Below are positions 15,889 through 23,476 of a stretch of DNA of 64,000 bases, one piece after another. The first letter of the stretch is position 1. The number at the start of each line of letters is the position of its first letter. The stretch lies in assembly GCF_022012435.1 (NCBI RefSeq), contig NZ_JAKLUA010000012.1:124001-188000 (forward strand), given 5' to 3'. A program made the position numbers and the translations under genes. The stretch is from Bradyrhizobium zhengyangense. Lineage in GTDB: Bacteria; Pseudomonadota; Alphaproteobacteria; Rhizobiales; Xanthobacteraceae. The notes under the pieces were generated by a model that saw only the letters and a program-made list of their open reading frames with translations, searched no databases and had not been told where the DNA came from.

Positions 15889-17256
15889 TCACGCAGCAAG
15901 CGGAATCGTCGCGGCGACGCTGAGGCCACGCCTTGCAGGCAGGATCGACAGCGAGCCGCCGGCCGCCGTGACGCGCTCGCGGATGCCGGTGAGGCCGAAG
16001 CCGGCGGAGCGTGCCACGCGGGCCGCATCGCCGCCGCCGTCGTCCTCGACACGGATCAGCAGCACGCCGTCCTCGCCTGCGCATCGTTCGACATGCAACG
16101 AGATCTCGCGCGCTGCACCATGGCGTAGCGCATTGGTCAGGCATTCCTGGGCGACGCGATAGGCAGTGGTGGCAGCCGGGCCGCTGATGTCGGTGAGGTC
16201 GCCCTTGAGGTCGAGCTGGATCGTTGGCTGCGTCGTACTCTGCGAGCGCCAGCTGTCGACGAGGTTGACGAGGCTCGCCCCGAGCCCGAGCTCCTCGGGC
16301 AGCGGATTGCGCAGGCGCTTCAGCGCATCGCGCAGCGAGGCCATCAGATGATGCGTGGCCTGCGAGATCATGCGTGCATCCTGCGCGATGCCATTATCGG
16401 TCTGCCGCGCGCTCGCGGTCTCGATCGTGTTGGCGAAAGCCAGGATCGCCGAAAGATTCTGCCCGAACTCGTCATGCAGCTCGCGGGCAAGCGCGCGTCG
16501 CTCATCGTCGCGGATCTCGATCAGGCGCCGTGTCAGCGCGGCGCGCTGCTCGGTGGCCTCCTCGAGCCGGCTGCCGAGCGCGTCGACGGCGCCGCCGATC
16601 ATGGCGAGCTCCATGGAGCGGAAGCGCGGCAGCTTGGTGCGATACTGGCCGCGCGCCATGCGTTGCAGGGCGGTCACGATGGTGCGTGCCGGCGCCAGCG
16701 TGTGCGCGATCGCAAGCGAGGCGAGCAGCGCGATCGCCGCCGCCATCAAAAGCGCAACGTCTGTTACGTTGAGAACGTATTCCCAGGCGAGCGAGATTGA
16801 GGCGGCTTGGTCGGGTGTCGCAACCACCGTTCCGGCGGCTGCGGCTCGGGGGCTGATGGGGCGCACCACCTCGGCATGGCTGCCGAGGAAGGTCGGAACG
16901 ATGGCGGCGAACCAGCGCGGCGGGGTCCGGCCGATCCCTTGGCTCTGGCCGCAGAGCGGTTTTTCGAATGCGGTGGCCGGCTGGAACTCGACGCAGACAC
17001 CGGGTGCAATCAACTTCACCGTCTCAACTGTGCGCCATTCCGGAACCGGCACGAGATGCTCACGAATCCTGCTGCTGCGCAGCAACAGCTCGTGCCAGTA
17101 CAGGCCCTGGAGCGCCTGCGCGACCCGCTGCGCGGACGCCGCGGTCGCCCGGTCGACGCTGCGATAGGCATCGAAGGTAGCCCATATGGTTGCCGCGCCC
17201 AGGCACAGCGCAACGATGAGAAGCAGACGGGCGACAAGCTGAAGCACGAGGCGCAT
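15889..17256 (-). CDS. Sensor histidine kinase, HisKA_3 (NarX/UhpB) type
   Basis: 455 residues. Topology: membrane helix about 9-28, a periplasmic domain about 30-160 with Cys88 and Cys102 that might pair, a second helix about 161-187, HAMP-like linker, then the HisKA_3 phospho-acceptor box RALARELHDEFGQNLSAILA with His261, and a C-terminal HATPase (EDDGGGDAARVARSAGFGLTGIRERV). The DEFGQ box is typical of kinases paired with NarL-type regulators. First gene of the two-component operon and divergent from the ExbB-like gene with 198 bases between. Signal unknown. Confidence 0.92.
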   Translation of the reverse strand: MRLVLQLVARLLLIVALCLGAATIWATFDAYRSVDRATAASAQRVAQALQGLYWHELLLRSSRIREHLVPVPEWRTVETVKLIAPGVCVEFQPATAFEKPLCGQSQGIGRTPPRWFAAIVPTFLGSHAEVVRPISPRAAAAGTVVATPDQAASISLAWEYVLNVTDVALLMAAAIALLASLAIAHTLAPARTIVTALQRMARGQYRTKLPRFRSMELAMIGGAVDALGSRLEEATEQRAALTRRLIEIRDDERRALARELHDEFGQNLSAILAFANTIETASARQTDNGIAQDARMISQATHHLMASLRDALKRLRNPLPEELGLGASLVNLVDSWRSQSTTQPTIQLDLKGDLTDISGPAATTAYRVAQECLTNALRHGAAREISLHVERCAGEDGVLLIRVEDDGGGDAARVARSAGFGLTGIRERVTAAGGSLSILPARRGLSVAATIPLAA

Positions 17257-17454
17257 GCGATCACCCCAAAGTTTGATAAGCTCAGCCTAACAACGCCGCC
17301 GCGCCTTGCCAATTGCAGGGTTCGGACCGGATGGCAGCTCGGGCAAATTTCCCAAGCCGGATTGGGCATGGGTCTTTGGACCCGAAGCGGCGGCTTTGAT
17401 CTAATCGGGTGGAGACGTCGCAGGCCAATCCCTGCAAGTCAGGAGCGATGCAGC

Positions 17455-18240
17455 ATGAGTTCGATGACGATTGGACCGATCGCGGCCGCGGCTGCCGACC
17501 CATCCGAGCGCAGCGCGCTGCTGTTCTGGATGATCTTCACGGGGCTCTCGATCTTCGCCGCGGTGCTGCTGTGGCGCTTCGGCCTGATCCATCTGATGCT
17601 GACCTCGGACCGGACGTACATTTCGAGCGTGATCGCGGCACTCTATCTCGTTACCTGCGGCCACTGCTTCCTGCGCACGCGGGCGATTGCCCGTGAAGGT
17701 GCCGCCGCCCGGCGCTGCCGCGCGGTGCTGGCGGCGCCAGATGGCGGCAAGGTGCTCGATGCGCGCGCCACCGCGCTGCCGCACGGGCTGGTGCGCGACC
17801 ACATCGAAAGCCTGGTGACGAAGGCCGCGGCGCAGGATTACCGCCCGGTCGACCAGACGCTGCTGCTGCGGACGCTCGCCGACCGCCTGCGCGGCTCCAA
17901 CGGGTTCGGCGCCTTCGTCTCCGACACGCTGATGAAGCTCGGCCTGCTCGGCACCATCATCGGCTTCATCATCATGCTGGCGCCGATCGCCGGGCTGGAC
18001 GCCGCCGACAAGGTCGCGATGCGTTCCTCGATGGGGCTGATGAGCGACGGCATGGCGGTCGCGATGTACACGACGCTCGCGGGCCTCGTCGGCTCCATCC
18101 TGGTTCGCATCCAGTACTACATGCTCGATGCCGCGACCCAGCGGGTGTTCTCGGATGCAGTGGTGCTGACAGAGACCTATGTGACGCCGGTTCTCGAGCG
18201 CAGGGGATCCGAAATCAAGGGCGCTGGAACGCCGTCATGA
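17455..18240 (+). CDS. MotA/TolQ/ExbB-family proton channel protein
   Basis: 261 residues from the ATG at 17455, with AGGAG nine bases upstream. Membrane helices at about 22-45, 55-73, 158-180 and 200-222. The family signature is clear in the last two: LMKLGLLGTIIGFIIMLAP and SDGMAVAMYTTLAGLVGSIL, as in ExbB/TolQ/MotA stators that conduct protons to drive work across the envelope. A cytoplasmic segment (about 75-155) separates the helix pairs. Next to it is not exbD/tolR but a single-helix protein of similar layout (18237-18923), overlapping by ATGA. No tonB, tol, mot or zor genes are near. First gene of a five-gene cluster. Confidence 0.9.
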   Translation: MSSMTIGPIAAAAADPSERSALLFWMIFTGLSIFAAVLLWRFGLIHLMLTSDRTYISSVIAALYLVTCGHCFLRTRAIAREGAAARRCRAVLAAPDGGKVLDARATALPHGLVRDHIESLVTKAAAQDYRPVDQTLLLRTLADRLRGSNGFGAFVSDTLMKLGLLGTIIGFIIMLAPIAGLDAADKVAMRSSMGLMSDGMAVAMYTTLAGLVGSILVRIQYYMLDAATQRVFSDAVVLTETYVTPVLERRGSEIKGAGTPS

Positions 18241-18923
18241 TGGATGATTTCGGCCTCTATCCGCGCGAGGAGCCGTTCGATCCCCTGGGCGTGATGCTGT
18301 TCAAGGCGCTCCAGGTGGTCGCCTTCCTGTTCTTCCTCGCGCTGCTGGCGGTCTCGCCCGATGCCAAGGAGGGCAAGATCGACTCCAAAGCCGAGTTCAT
18401 GATCACACTGGACTGGCCGGACAATCATCCCGACGATCTCGACCTGTTCGTGCAGGATCCCGCCGGTAACATCGCCTGGTATCGCCACCGCGAGGCCGGC
18501 TTCCTCACGCTCGATCGCGACGACCGCGGCGGGGCCAATGACTTCATCATGGTCAACGGCAAGAAGATCGCTTCCCCCATCCGCGAGGAAATCGTCACGC
18601 TGCGCGGCATCGTCCCCGGCGAATACACCGTCAACGTCTCGCACTTTGTCGCCACGACCGGCGAGCCCGTGACGGCCAATGTGAAGGTGCAGAAGCTCAA
18701 CCCGACCGCGCAGGTGGTCTTCGACAACAAGTTCACGCTCGACCACACCGGTGACGAGAAGACCGCGGTGCGATTCCGGCTCGATGCCGAGGGCAAGGTC
18801 ATCGATGTAAGCCAGCGGCCGAAATCGCTGATGGAGACCTTTCGCAGCACCTGGCGCAACGGAGCCGATCTCGACCCGAGGACCGGTGTGAGCAAGAACG
18901 CTACGAGGATCCGCCGTGATTAA
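18237..18923 (+). CDS. Single-helix membrane protein with extracytoplasmic beta domain, possible ExbD-like partner
   Basis: 228 residues. A short cytoplasmic N-terminus ending REEPFDPLGVM leads into one membrane helix (about 19-39), then a large periplasmic part. The layout copies ExbD/TolR/MotB, and Asp15 sits just at the helix entrance. ExbD has its essential Asp further inside the helix, so a proton-binding role is only a suggestion. The periplasmic start ITLDWPDNHPDDLDLFVQDP resembles calcium-binding beta-sandwich domains of the YfaP/DUF2135 kind, with PGEYTVNVSHF as a later strand. It overlaps the channel gene by ATGA, implying translational coupling. Confidence 0.8.
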   Translation: MMDDFGLYPREEPFDPLGVMLFKALQVVAFLFFLALLAVSPDAKEGKIDSKAEFMITLDWPDNHPDDLDLFVQDPAGNIAWYRHREAGFLTLDRDDRGGANDFIMVNGKKIASPIREEIVTLRGIVPGEYTVNVSHFVATTGEPVTANVKVQKLNPTAQVVFDNKFTLDHTGDEKTAVRFRLDAEGKVIDVSQRPKSLMETFRSTWRNGADLDPRTGVSKNATRIRRD

Positions 18924-19521
18924 TTTGCAGGCGGTCATCCTTTCGCTATCCGTAGCCTATGCGGTGATCGGGGCGCTGCTGTTGGTCGTGCTGGTCTATG
19001 CGCGGCTGCACTGGTCACTGAAGGCGATCGCCGTCGTCGTGACCAGCGCGTTCTATGTCGTGAGCTTCACGGAAATGCGTGGGTTGCTCGGCTGGGCCAG
19101 CAGCGAGCGGCTGCCGACCGCCTTCAAGCTGCTCAAGGCGCGGATCGTCGAGCCGCATTCGCTGGAGGGCGATCCCGGGTCGATCTATCTGTGGGTCGAG
19201 GAACTCGACGAAGATCATCGTCCGAGTGGCATTCCGCGGGCCTTCCGCGTTCCCTACAACGACACCCTGGCCGACAAGACCCATGCGGCGGAGAACGAGA
19301 TTGCGGCGGGCCATCCGCAAGGCGGGCGCGCGGCGGACTTTGGCGGCGGCGAGGGCAGCCTGATCGACATGGTCCGGGAATATGTGACGCCCAAGGTCAT
19401 CCTTGAGACCAGCGGCGGCGATTCCTCGACCGGTGAGTTCAATGCCCCACCGGCCGGCGCGCAGGGAGCGGTGTTTACACCCCTGCCGCCGCCCCGGATG
19501 CCGCCCAAGGACGAGCAATAG
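18916..19521 (+). CDS. Hypothetical two-helix membrane protein
   Basis: 201 residues from a GTG start overlapping the previous gene by eight bases. Two membrane helices at about 5-28 and 34-58 (VAYAVIGALLLVVLVYARLHW, then SLKAIAVVVTSAFYVVSF), followed by a soluble domain with GSIYLWVEELDEDHRP and a low-complexity, Pro-rich tail ending LPPPRMPPKDEQ. Such a tail is typical of proteins that reach across the periplasm or bind partners. I do not recognise a family. Tight overlap with two membrane genes suggests all three products form one complex. Confidence 0.75.
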   Translation: MINLQAVILSLSVAYAVIGALLLVVLVYARLHWSLKAIAVVVTSAFYVVSFTEMRGLLGWASSERLPTAFKLLKARIVEPHSLEGDPGSIYLWVEELDEDHRPSGIPRAFRVPYNDTLADKTHAAENEIAAGHPQGGRAADFGGGEGSLIDMVREYVTPKVILETSGGDSSTGEFNAPPAGAQGAVFTPLPPPRMPPKDEQ

Positions 19522-19638
19522 GCCCTTCACCATCGCGGCCGCCTGGCGCTGGTCAACTGCCTTGCGCTGGCGCATCTTGTTGACCTCCCTCAAATTGGCT
19601 TTATCGGCTTCCAATAAGATTATGAGGGTGGAGGGTGT

Positions 19639-20379
19639 GTGCTTCTCGCTGTCTTTTCGGATATCCACGGCAACCGGCAGGCGTTCGAGGCGTGCCTTAA
19701 GGTGGCCCGCGCGAAGGGCACGGAGCGGTTCATCCTGCTCGGTGATTTTGTCGGTTATGGCGCCGACCCGGAATGGGTCGTCGACACCGCCATGGATCTG
19801 GTCACCCGTGGCGCCGTCGCCGTGCGCGGCAACCATGACGAAGCCGTCAACACGACCTCCGAGAACATGAATAACGAGGCGCAGATCGCGATCGAGTGGA
19901 CTCGCGGGCGGCTTGACGCAGCACAGCGGCGGTTCCTGGCCGAACTGCCGATGCTGGTGGAGGACAGCGACCGCCTGTTCGTGCATTCGGAAGCTTCGAG
20001 CCCCAAGCGGTGGCATTACGTCCGCTCGACCGCGGATGCCGCCAAGAGCCTGATCGCAACGCCGGCCCATGTCACTTTCTGCGGCCACATTCATCGGCCC
20101 GCGCTCTATTCGATGTCGGTGACGGCGAAGATGACGAGCTTCGTGCCCAAGACCGATGTGCCGGTGCAGCTGCTGCGCGGCCGGCAATGGCTCGCCGTGC
20201 TCGGCTCGGTCGGCCAGCCGCGCGATGGCGATCCCTCCGCGTCCTTCGTGCTGTTCGACACGGACTCGTGCCAGATCACCTATTGCCGCGTGCCCTATGA
20301 CATTGCGAGCGCGGCAAACAAGATCCGCGAGAACGGCCTGCCGCCCTGGCTCGCCGATCGGCTGTCGCAGGGGCGCTAG
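19639..20379 (+). CDS. Calcineurin-like metallophosphoesterase
   Basis: 246 residues from a GTG at 19639 with GGAGGG just upstream. All dimetal motifs are present: SDIHGN (Asp8, His10), GDFVGYG (Asp36), RGNHDEAV (Asn65-His66), a later His in FVHSEA, and the closing GHIHRP. Closest in pattern to small YfcE/MJ0936-like and PrpE-like phosphatases, which act on phosphodiesters, dinucleotides or phosphoproteins. No signal peptide, so cytoplasmic. It ends 6 bases before the kinase gene, so kinase and phosphatase may act on the same targets (inference). Confidence 0.92.
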   Translation: MLLAVFSDIHGNRQAFEACLKVARAKGTERFILLGDFVGYGADPEWVVDTAMDLVTRGAVAVRGNHDEAVNTTSENMNNEAQIAIEWTRGRLDAAQRRFLAELPMLVEDSDRLFVHSEASSPKRWHYVRSTADAAKSLIATPAHVTFCGHIHRPALYSMSVTAKMTSFVPKTDVPVQLLRGRQWLAVLGSVGQPRDGDPSASFVLFDTDSCQITYCRVPYDIASAANKIRENGLPPWLADRLSQGR

Positions 20380-20385
20380 AGGCCG

Positions 20386-21819
20386 ATGCCCAAATCCCAG
20401 GTCAAGTCCGGCGCGGAGGTCGACGGCTATACGATCGGCGAATGCGTCCATGCCGGCGGCATGGCGACGCTATGGACGGTCACCCATCCCGGCATCGATG
20501 GCCCGCTGCTGATGAAGGTCCCGCGAGCCTCGGAAGGCGAGGATCCCGCCGCGATCGTCTCCTTCGAGATGGAGATGATGATCCTGCCGCGACTCGCCGG
20601 TCCGCACGTGCCGCACTGCTATGGCACCGGCGATTTCGCTCGCCAGGCCTATGCCGTGATCGAGCGCATTCCCGGAACCACGCTGTACAAGCGGCTGCCC
20701 GATCTGCCGCTGCCTTACGAGGAGGCGCGGCTGCTGGTTGCCAAGATCGCGGCTGCACTCGCCGATCTGCACCGGCAGAACGTCATCCATCACGATATCA
20801 AGCCGAGCAGCGTCATGTTCCGCGAGAGCGGCGAGGCGGTGCTGATCGATTACGGCCTGTCGCATCACGATCATCTGCCCGACCTGCTGCAGGCGGAGTT
20901 CCGTCTGCCTTACGGCACCGCGCCATACATGGCACCGGAGCGGCTGCTGGGCGTGCGTGACGATCCGCGCAGCGATCTGTTCTCTCTCGGCGTGCTGCTG
21001 TACTTCTTCACGACTGGCGAGCGTCCGTTCGGCGAAGGCGAGACGCTGCGCGCGATGCGACGGAGACTGTGGCGCGATCCGCATCCGCCGCGAAGCTTGC
21101 GGGCCGACTATCCGCCCTGGCTCCAGGAGGTGGTGCTGCGGTGTCTCGAGATCGAGCCGGTCCGGCGCTATCCGACCGCAACGCAGCTCGCCTTCGATCT
21201 CGCGCACCCAACACAGGTCAGGCTGACCGCGCGTTCGGAGCGGATGAAGCGCGATCCCTGGAGCGTGGCATGGCGGCGCCGTTTCAACCAGGATGCCACG
21301 CAGCCACGGGCGAAGCCGGATGTTGCCGAGCAGATCGCCTCAAGCCCGATCCTTGCAGTCGCGCTCGACACGGTAGAAGGTGAGCCGGAGTTGAATGAGG
21401 CGCTACGCGTCACCACGGAGCGCATTCTCGCCACGCTGCCGTCAGCGCGGCTCGCCTGCATCAATGTGCTGAAGCTCAACCGCATCGCCATCGACAAGAC
21501 GCTGGACGAGCAGGGCTCCAACAAGCATATCGACCGCCTGGTCGCGCTCAGGCATTGGGCCACGCCCCTGAAGCTCGACGAGAGCCGGCTGTCGGTTCAC
21601 GTGCTGGAGGCGGTCGATCCCGCTACGGCACTGCTGGAATTCGCCGAGATCAACCAGGTCGACCAATTCATCATCGGCGCCCGGCAGAGCTCATTCAGGC
21701 GCACGCTGCTTGGCAGCATCTCGGCCAAGGTGGCGGCGGAAGCGACCTGCACCGTCACCGTGGTGCGGCCGCCGCGGATGGCTATTGCCAAACCGGACGC
21801 CGGCGTGGTGTGGGGCTAG
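20386..21819 (+). CDS. Serine/threonine kinase fused to a universal stress protein domain
   Basis: 477 residues. N-terminal Hanks-type kinase (about 14-275): Gly loop around AGGMATLW, ATP lysine Lys44 in LLMKVP, catalytic loop HHDIKPSSV (135-143), DYG instead of DFG (155-157) and MAPERL (182-187). The usual HRD Arg is His, and the catalytic-loop Asn is Ser142, so activity may be weak or unusual. The C-terminal domain (about 318-462) is a UspA fold with the ATP-type motif GARQSSFRRTLLGS. No membrane helix. Downstream of the phosphoesterase by 6 bases. Kinase-USP fusions are thought to couple nucleotide sensing to phosphorylation. Confidence 0.93.
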   Translation: MPKSQVKSGAEVDGYTIGECVHAGGMATLWTVTHPGIDGPLLMKVPRASEGEDPAAIVSFEMEMMILPRLAGPHVPHCYGTGDFARQAYAVIERIPGTTLYKRLPDLPLPYEEARLLVAKIAAALADLHRQNVIHHDIKPSSVMFRESGEAVLIDYGLSHHDHLPDLLQAEFRLPYGTAPYMAPERLLGVRDDPRSDLFSLGVLLYFFTTGERPFGEGETLRAMRRRLWRDPHPPRSLRADYPPWLQEVVLRCLEIEPVRRYPTATQLAFDLAHPTQVRLTARSERMKRDPWSVAWRRRFNQDATQPRAKPDVAEQIASSPILAVALDTVEGEPELNEALRVTTERILATLPSARLACINVLKLNRIAIDKTLDEQGSNKHIDRLVALRHWATPLKLDESRLSVHVLEAVDPATALLEFAEINQVDQFIIGARQSSFRRTLLGSISAKVAAEATCTVTVVRPPRMAIAKPDAGVVWG

Positions 21820-21825
21820 GAAAGT

Positions 21826-22017
21826 TCAGGCCGCGTGGGCGGTGTGGACCGAACGCTTGCGGCGGATCGGCCAAGAGAACTGAGGGCCGGGCTCGCCGTG
21901 ATCCGGACTGCCGCCGAAGTACTGGATGATCTCGCGGCAGGGCTCGCAGTTGAAGAGGTTACGCGACGCGGACGCCTTGGTCATTTCCTTCAGGCAGTTC
22001 GGGCAATGCGGTTTCAT
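21826..22017 (-). CDS. Small zinc-ribbon-like protein
   Basis: 63 residues. CPNC near residue 5 and CEPC near residue 25 form a possible four-Cys zinc site; the rest (GGSPDHGEPGPQFSW, then IRRKRSVHT) is polar and basic. Convergent with the kinase gene, seven bases apart. No obvious ribosome binding site. Function unknown; a nucleic-acid or protein-binding accessory role is usual for such ribbons. Confidence 0.6.
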   Translation of the reverse strand: MKPHCPNCLKEMTKASASRNLFNCEPCREIIQYFGGSPDHGEPGPQFSWPIRRKRSVHTAHAA

Positions 22018-22039
22018 TGGCTTAGTCCAGTATGAAATT

Positions 22040-22219
22040 TCAATGCCGGCGCGGTGACCGGAACGGGACGTCCAGGTCGGCCGTCTCGGCGCCCGGATCG
22101 TCGCGCATCTCGCCTTCGGAGCGTTCGAGCCGACCGAAGAAATAGTCGAGGTTCGGATGCGGGCGCCGCGGGATGCGACACCTGCGTTTCGGCTGACGCT
22201 TCACGAGGGCGATCTGCAT
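22040..22219 (-). CDS. Possible 59-residue basic mini-protein
   Basis: From the ATG at 22219: MQIALVKRQPKRRCRIPRRP, then NLDYFFGRLERSEGEMRDDP and an Arg-rich end. It starts four bases after the stop of the 46-codon membrane ORF upstream, suggesting coupling. No family recognised and no strong ribosome binding site. Confidence 0.4.
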   Translation of the reverse strand: MQIALVKRQPKRRCRIPRRPHPNLDYFFGRLERSEGEMRDDPGAETADLDVPFRSPRRH

Positions 22220-22223
22220 GGTG

Positions 22224-22364
22224 TCAGCCCGGATAGCGGTTGCGACCGATGATGCGGATCGAACGTGCCGGGACCTGGACCGGTCCGGCCGATGGGCCGA
22301 ACACAACGAACGCACAAAAACCGATCCACAACGCCACGCCAGTCCAAACCAGGGTCGTCGTCAT
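22224..22364 (-). CDS. 46-residue single-helix membrane mini-protein
   Basis: Starts MTTTLVWTGVALWIGFCAFV, which gives one membrane helix at about 5-23, followed by a short basic tail ending GRNRYPG. AGGAG lies eight bases before the ATG, a good initiation site. It appears to be the first of a chain of small minus-strand genes (46, 59 and 63 codons). I do not recognise the family. Confidence 0.55.
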   Translation of the reverse strand: MTTTLVWTGVALWIGFCAFVVFGPSAGPVQVPARSIRIIGRNRYPG

Positions 22365-22523
22365 GATGTGCTCCTGTCAAATCAGGCAGGAATCACTAGC
22401 GGTGATTTGCGCGAATCAGGGAAGCCCGGAGGAGTACGGGTCGTGGTTGCAATTTTAGGCATTGCGCGTCGCAACACCCGTAAGAACCGCAGATTTGCGG
22501 GCGTTCGCGTCGCTCTGAGAGCT

Positions 22524-23225
22524 TCAGATTGCTTCGCCGCGGGCCCCGAGCGCCGCGTTGCGGATCGCTGCAATATTGTTCTTGTAGGCGTCCTGCGTGC
22601 CGCCCTTGAACACGGAGGTGCCGGCGACGAACGCATTGGCGCCGGCAGCTGCGAGCGCGCCGGCGACATCGGGGCCGACGCCGCCATCGACCTCGATATC
22701 GATCGGACGCCCCGCCGTCATCGCGCGGATGTCGCGGATCTTGCCGATCGCGGAGGGAATGAAGGCTTGACCGCCGAACCCGGGATTGACCGACATCACC
22801 AGCACGAGATCGACGAGATCAAGCACGTATTCGAGCACGCTGATCGGCGTGCCCGGATTGAGCGAGACGCCGGCCTTCTTGCCGAGTGCGCGGATGGCCT
22901 GGAGCGAGCGGTGCAAATGCGGACCCGCCTCGGCATGCACGGTGATGTGGTCGCAGCCGGCCTTGGCGAAGGCCTCGAGATAGGGATCGCAGGGCGAGAT
23001 CATCAGATGCGCATCGAACACCTTCTTGGTGTGCGGGCGCATCGCCTTGATGACGTCAGGGCCGTAGGAGATGTTGGGGACGAAGTGACCGTCCATCACA
23101 TCGAGATGGAGCCAGTCGGCGCCGGCCGCATCCACCGCGCGGACCTCCTCGCCGAGCTTCGAGAAATCCGAGGCCAGAATCGAGGGCGCGATGGCCAGGG
23201 GGCGGTGGGCGAAAGCTTGGGTCAT
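22524..23225 (-). CDS. rpe: Ribulose-phosphate 3-epimerase
   Basis: 233 residues from the ATG at 23225; the open frame extends to 23279 but the family begins near LAIAPSILASDFSKL. TIM barrel that interconverts ribulose 5-phosphate and xylulose 5-phosphate in the pentose phosphate and Calvin pathways. Signatures: LHLDVMDGHFVPNI with metal-binding His and Asp, FDAHLMI, VMSVNPGFGGQAFI, and EVDGGVGPD. Standard length. It stands alone, not in a cbb operon, so it is likely the housekeeping copy. Confidence 0.96.
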   Translation of the reverse strand: MTQAFAHRPLAIAPSILASDFSKLGEEVRAVDAAGADWLHLDVMDGHFVPNISYGPDVIKAMRPHTKKVFDAHLMISPCDPYLEAFAKAGCDHITVHAEAGPHLHRSLQAIRALGKKAGVSLNPGTPISVLEYVLDLVDLVLVMSVNPGFGGQAFIPSAIGKIRDIRAMTAGRPIDIEVDGGVGPDVAGALAAAGANAFVAGTSVFKGGTQDAYKNNIAAIRNAALGARGEAI

Positions 23226-23476
23226 GGCGCTGTTTCCCGGGCGGCAGGGGCGAATGGCCTCGCCTAACATGGGCCTCACAGCCGGGCAATGCAGGGGCGG
23301 TCAGCTTCCTGTGGGCGGAAAATTCTGCCGCCGCCGGCATGAATTGCCGATGTTCCCGCACTCCGCAAAGCGCCGCCGTGCCGGATTTCATTGAGCTTTT
23401 TTCGCTGGCACGACGCTTGCTGACCTTAATGGCCGGAACATTGGCCGCGGCATGCCGCATGGGTTGGAGTTGTGCA

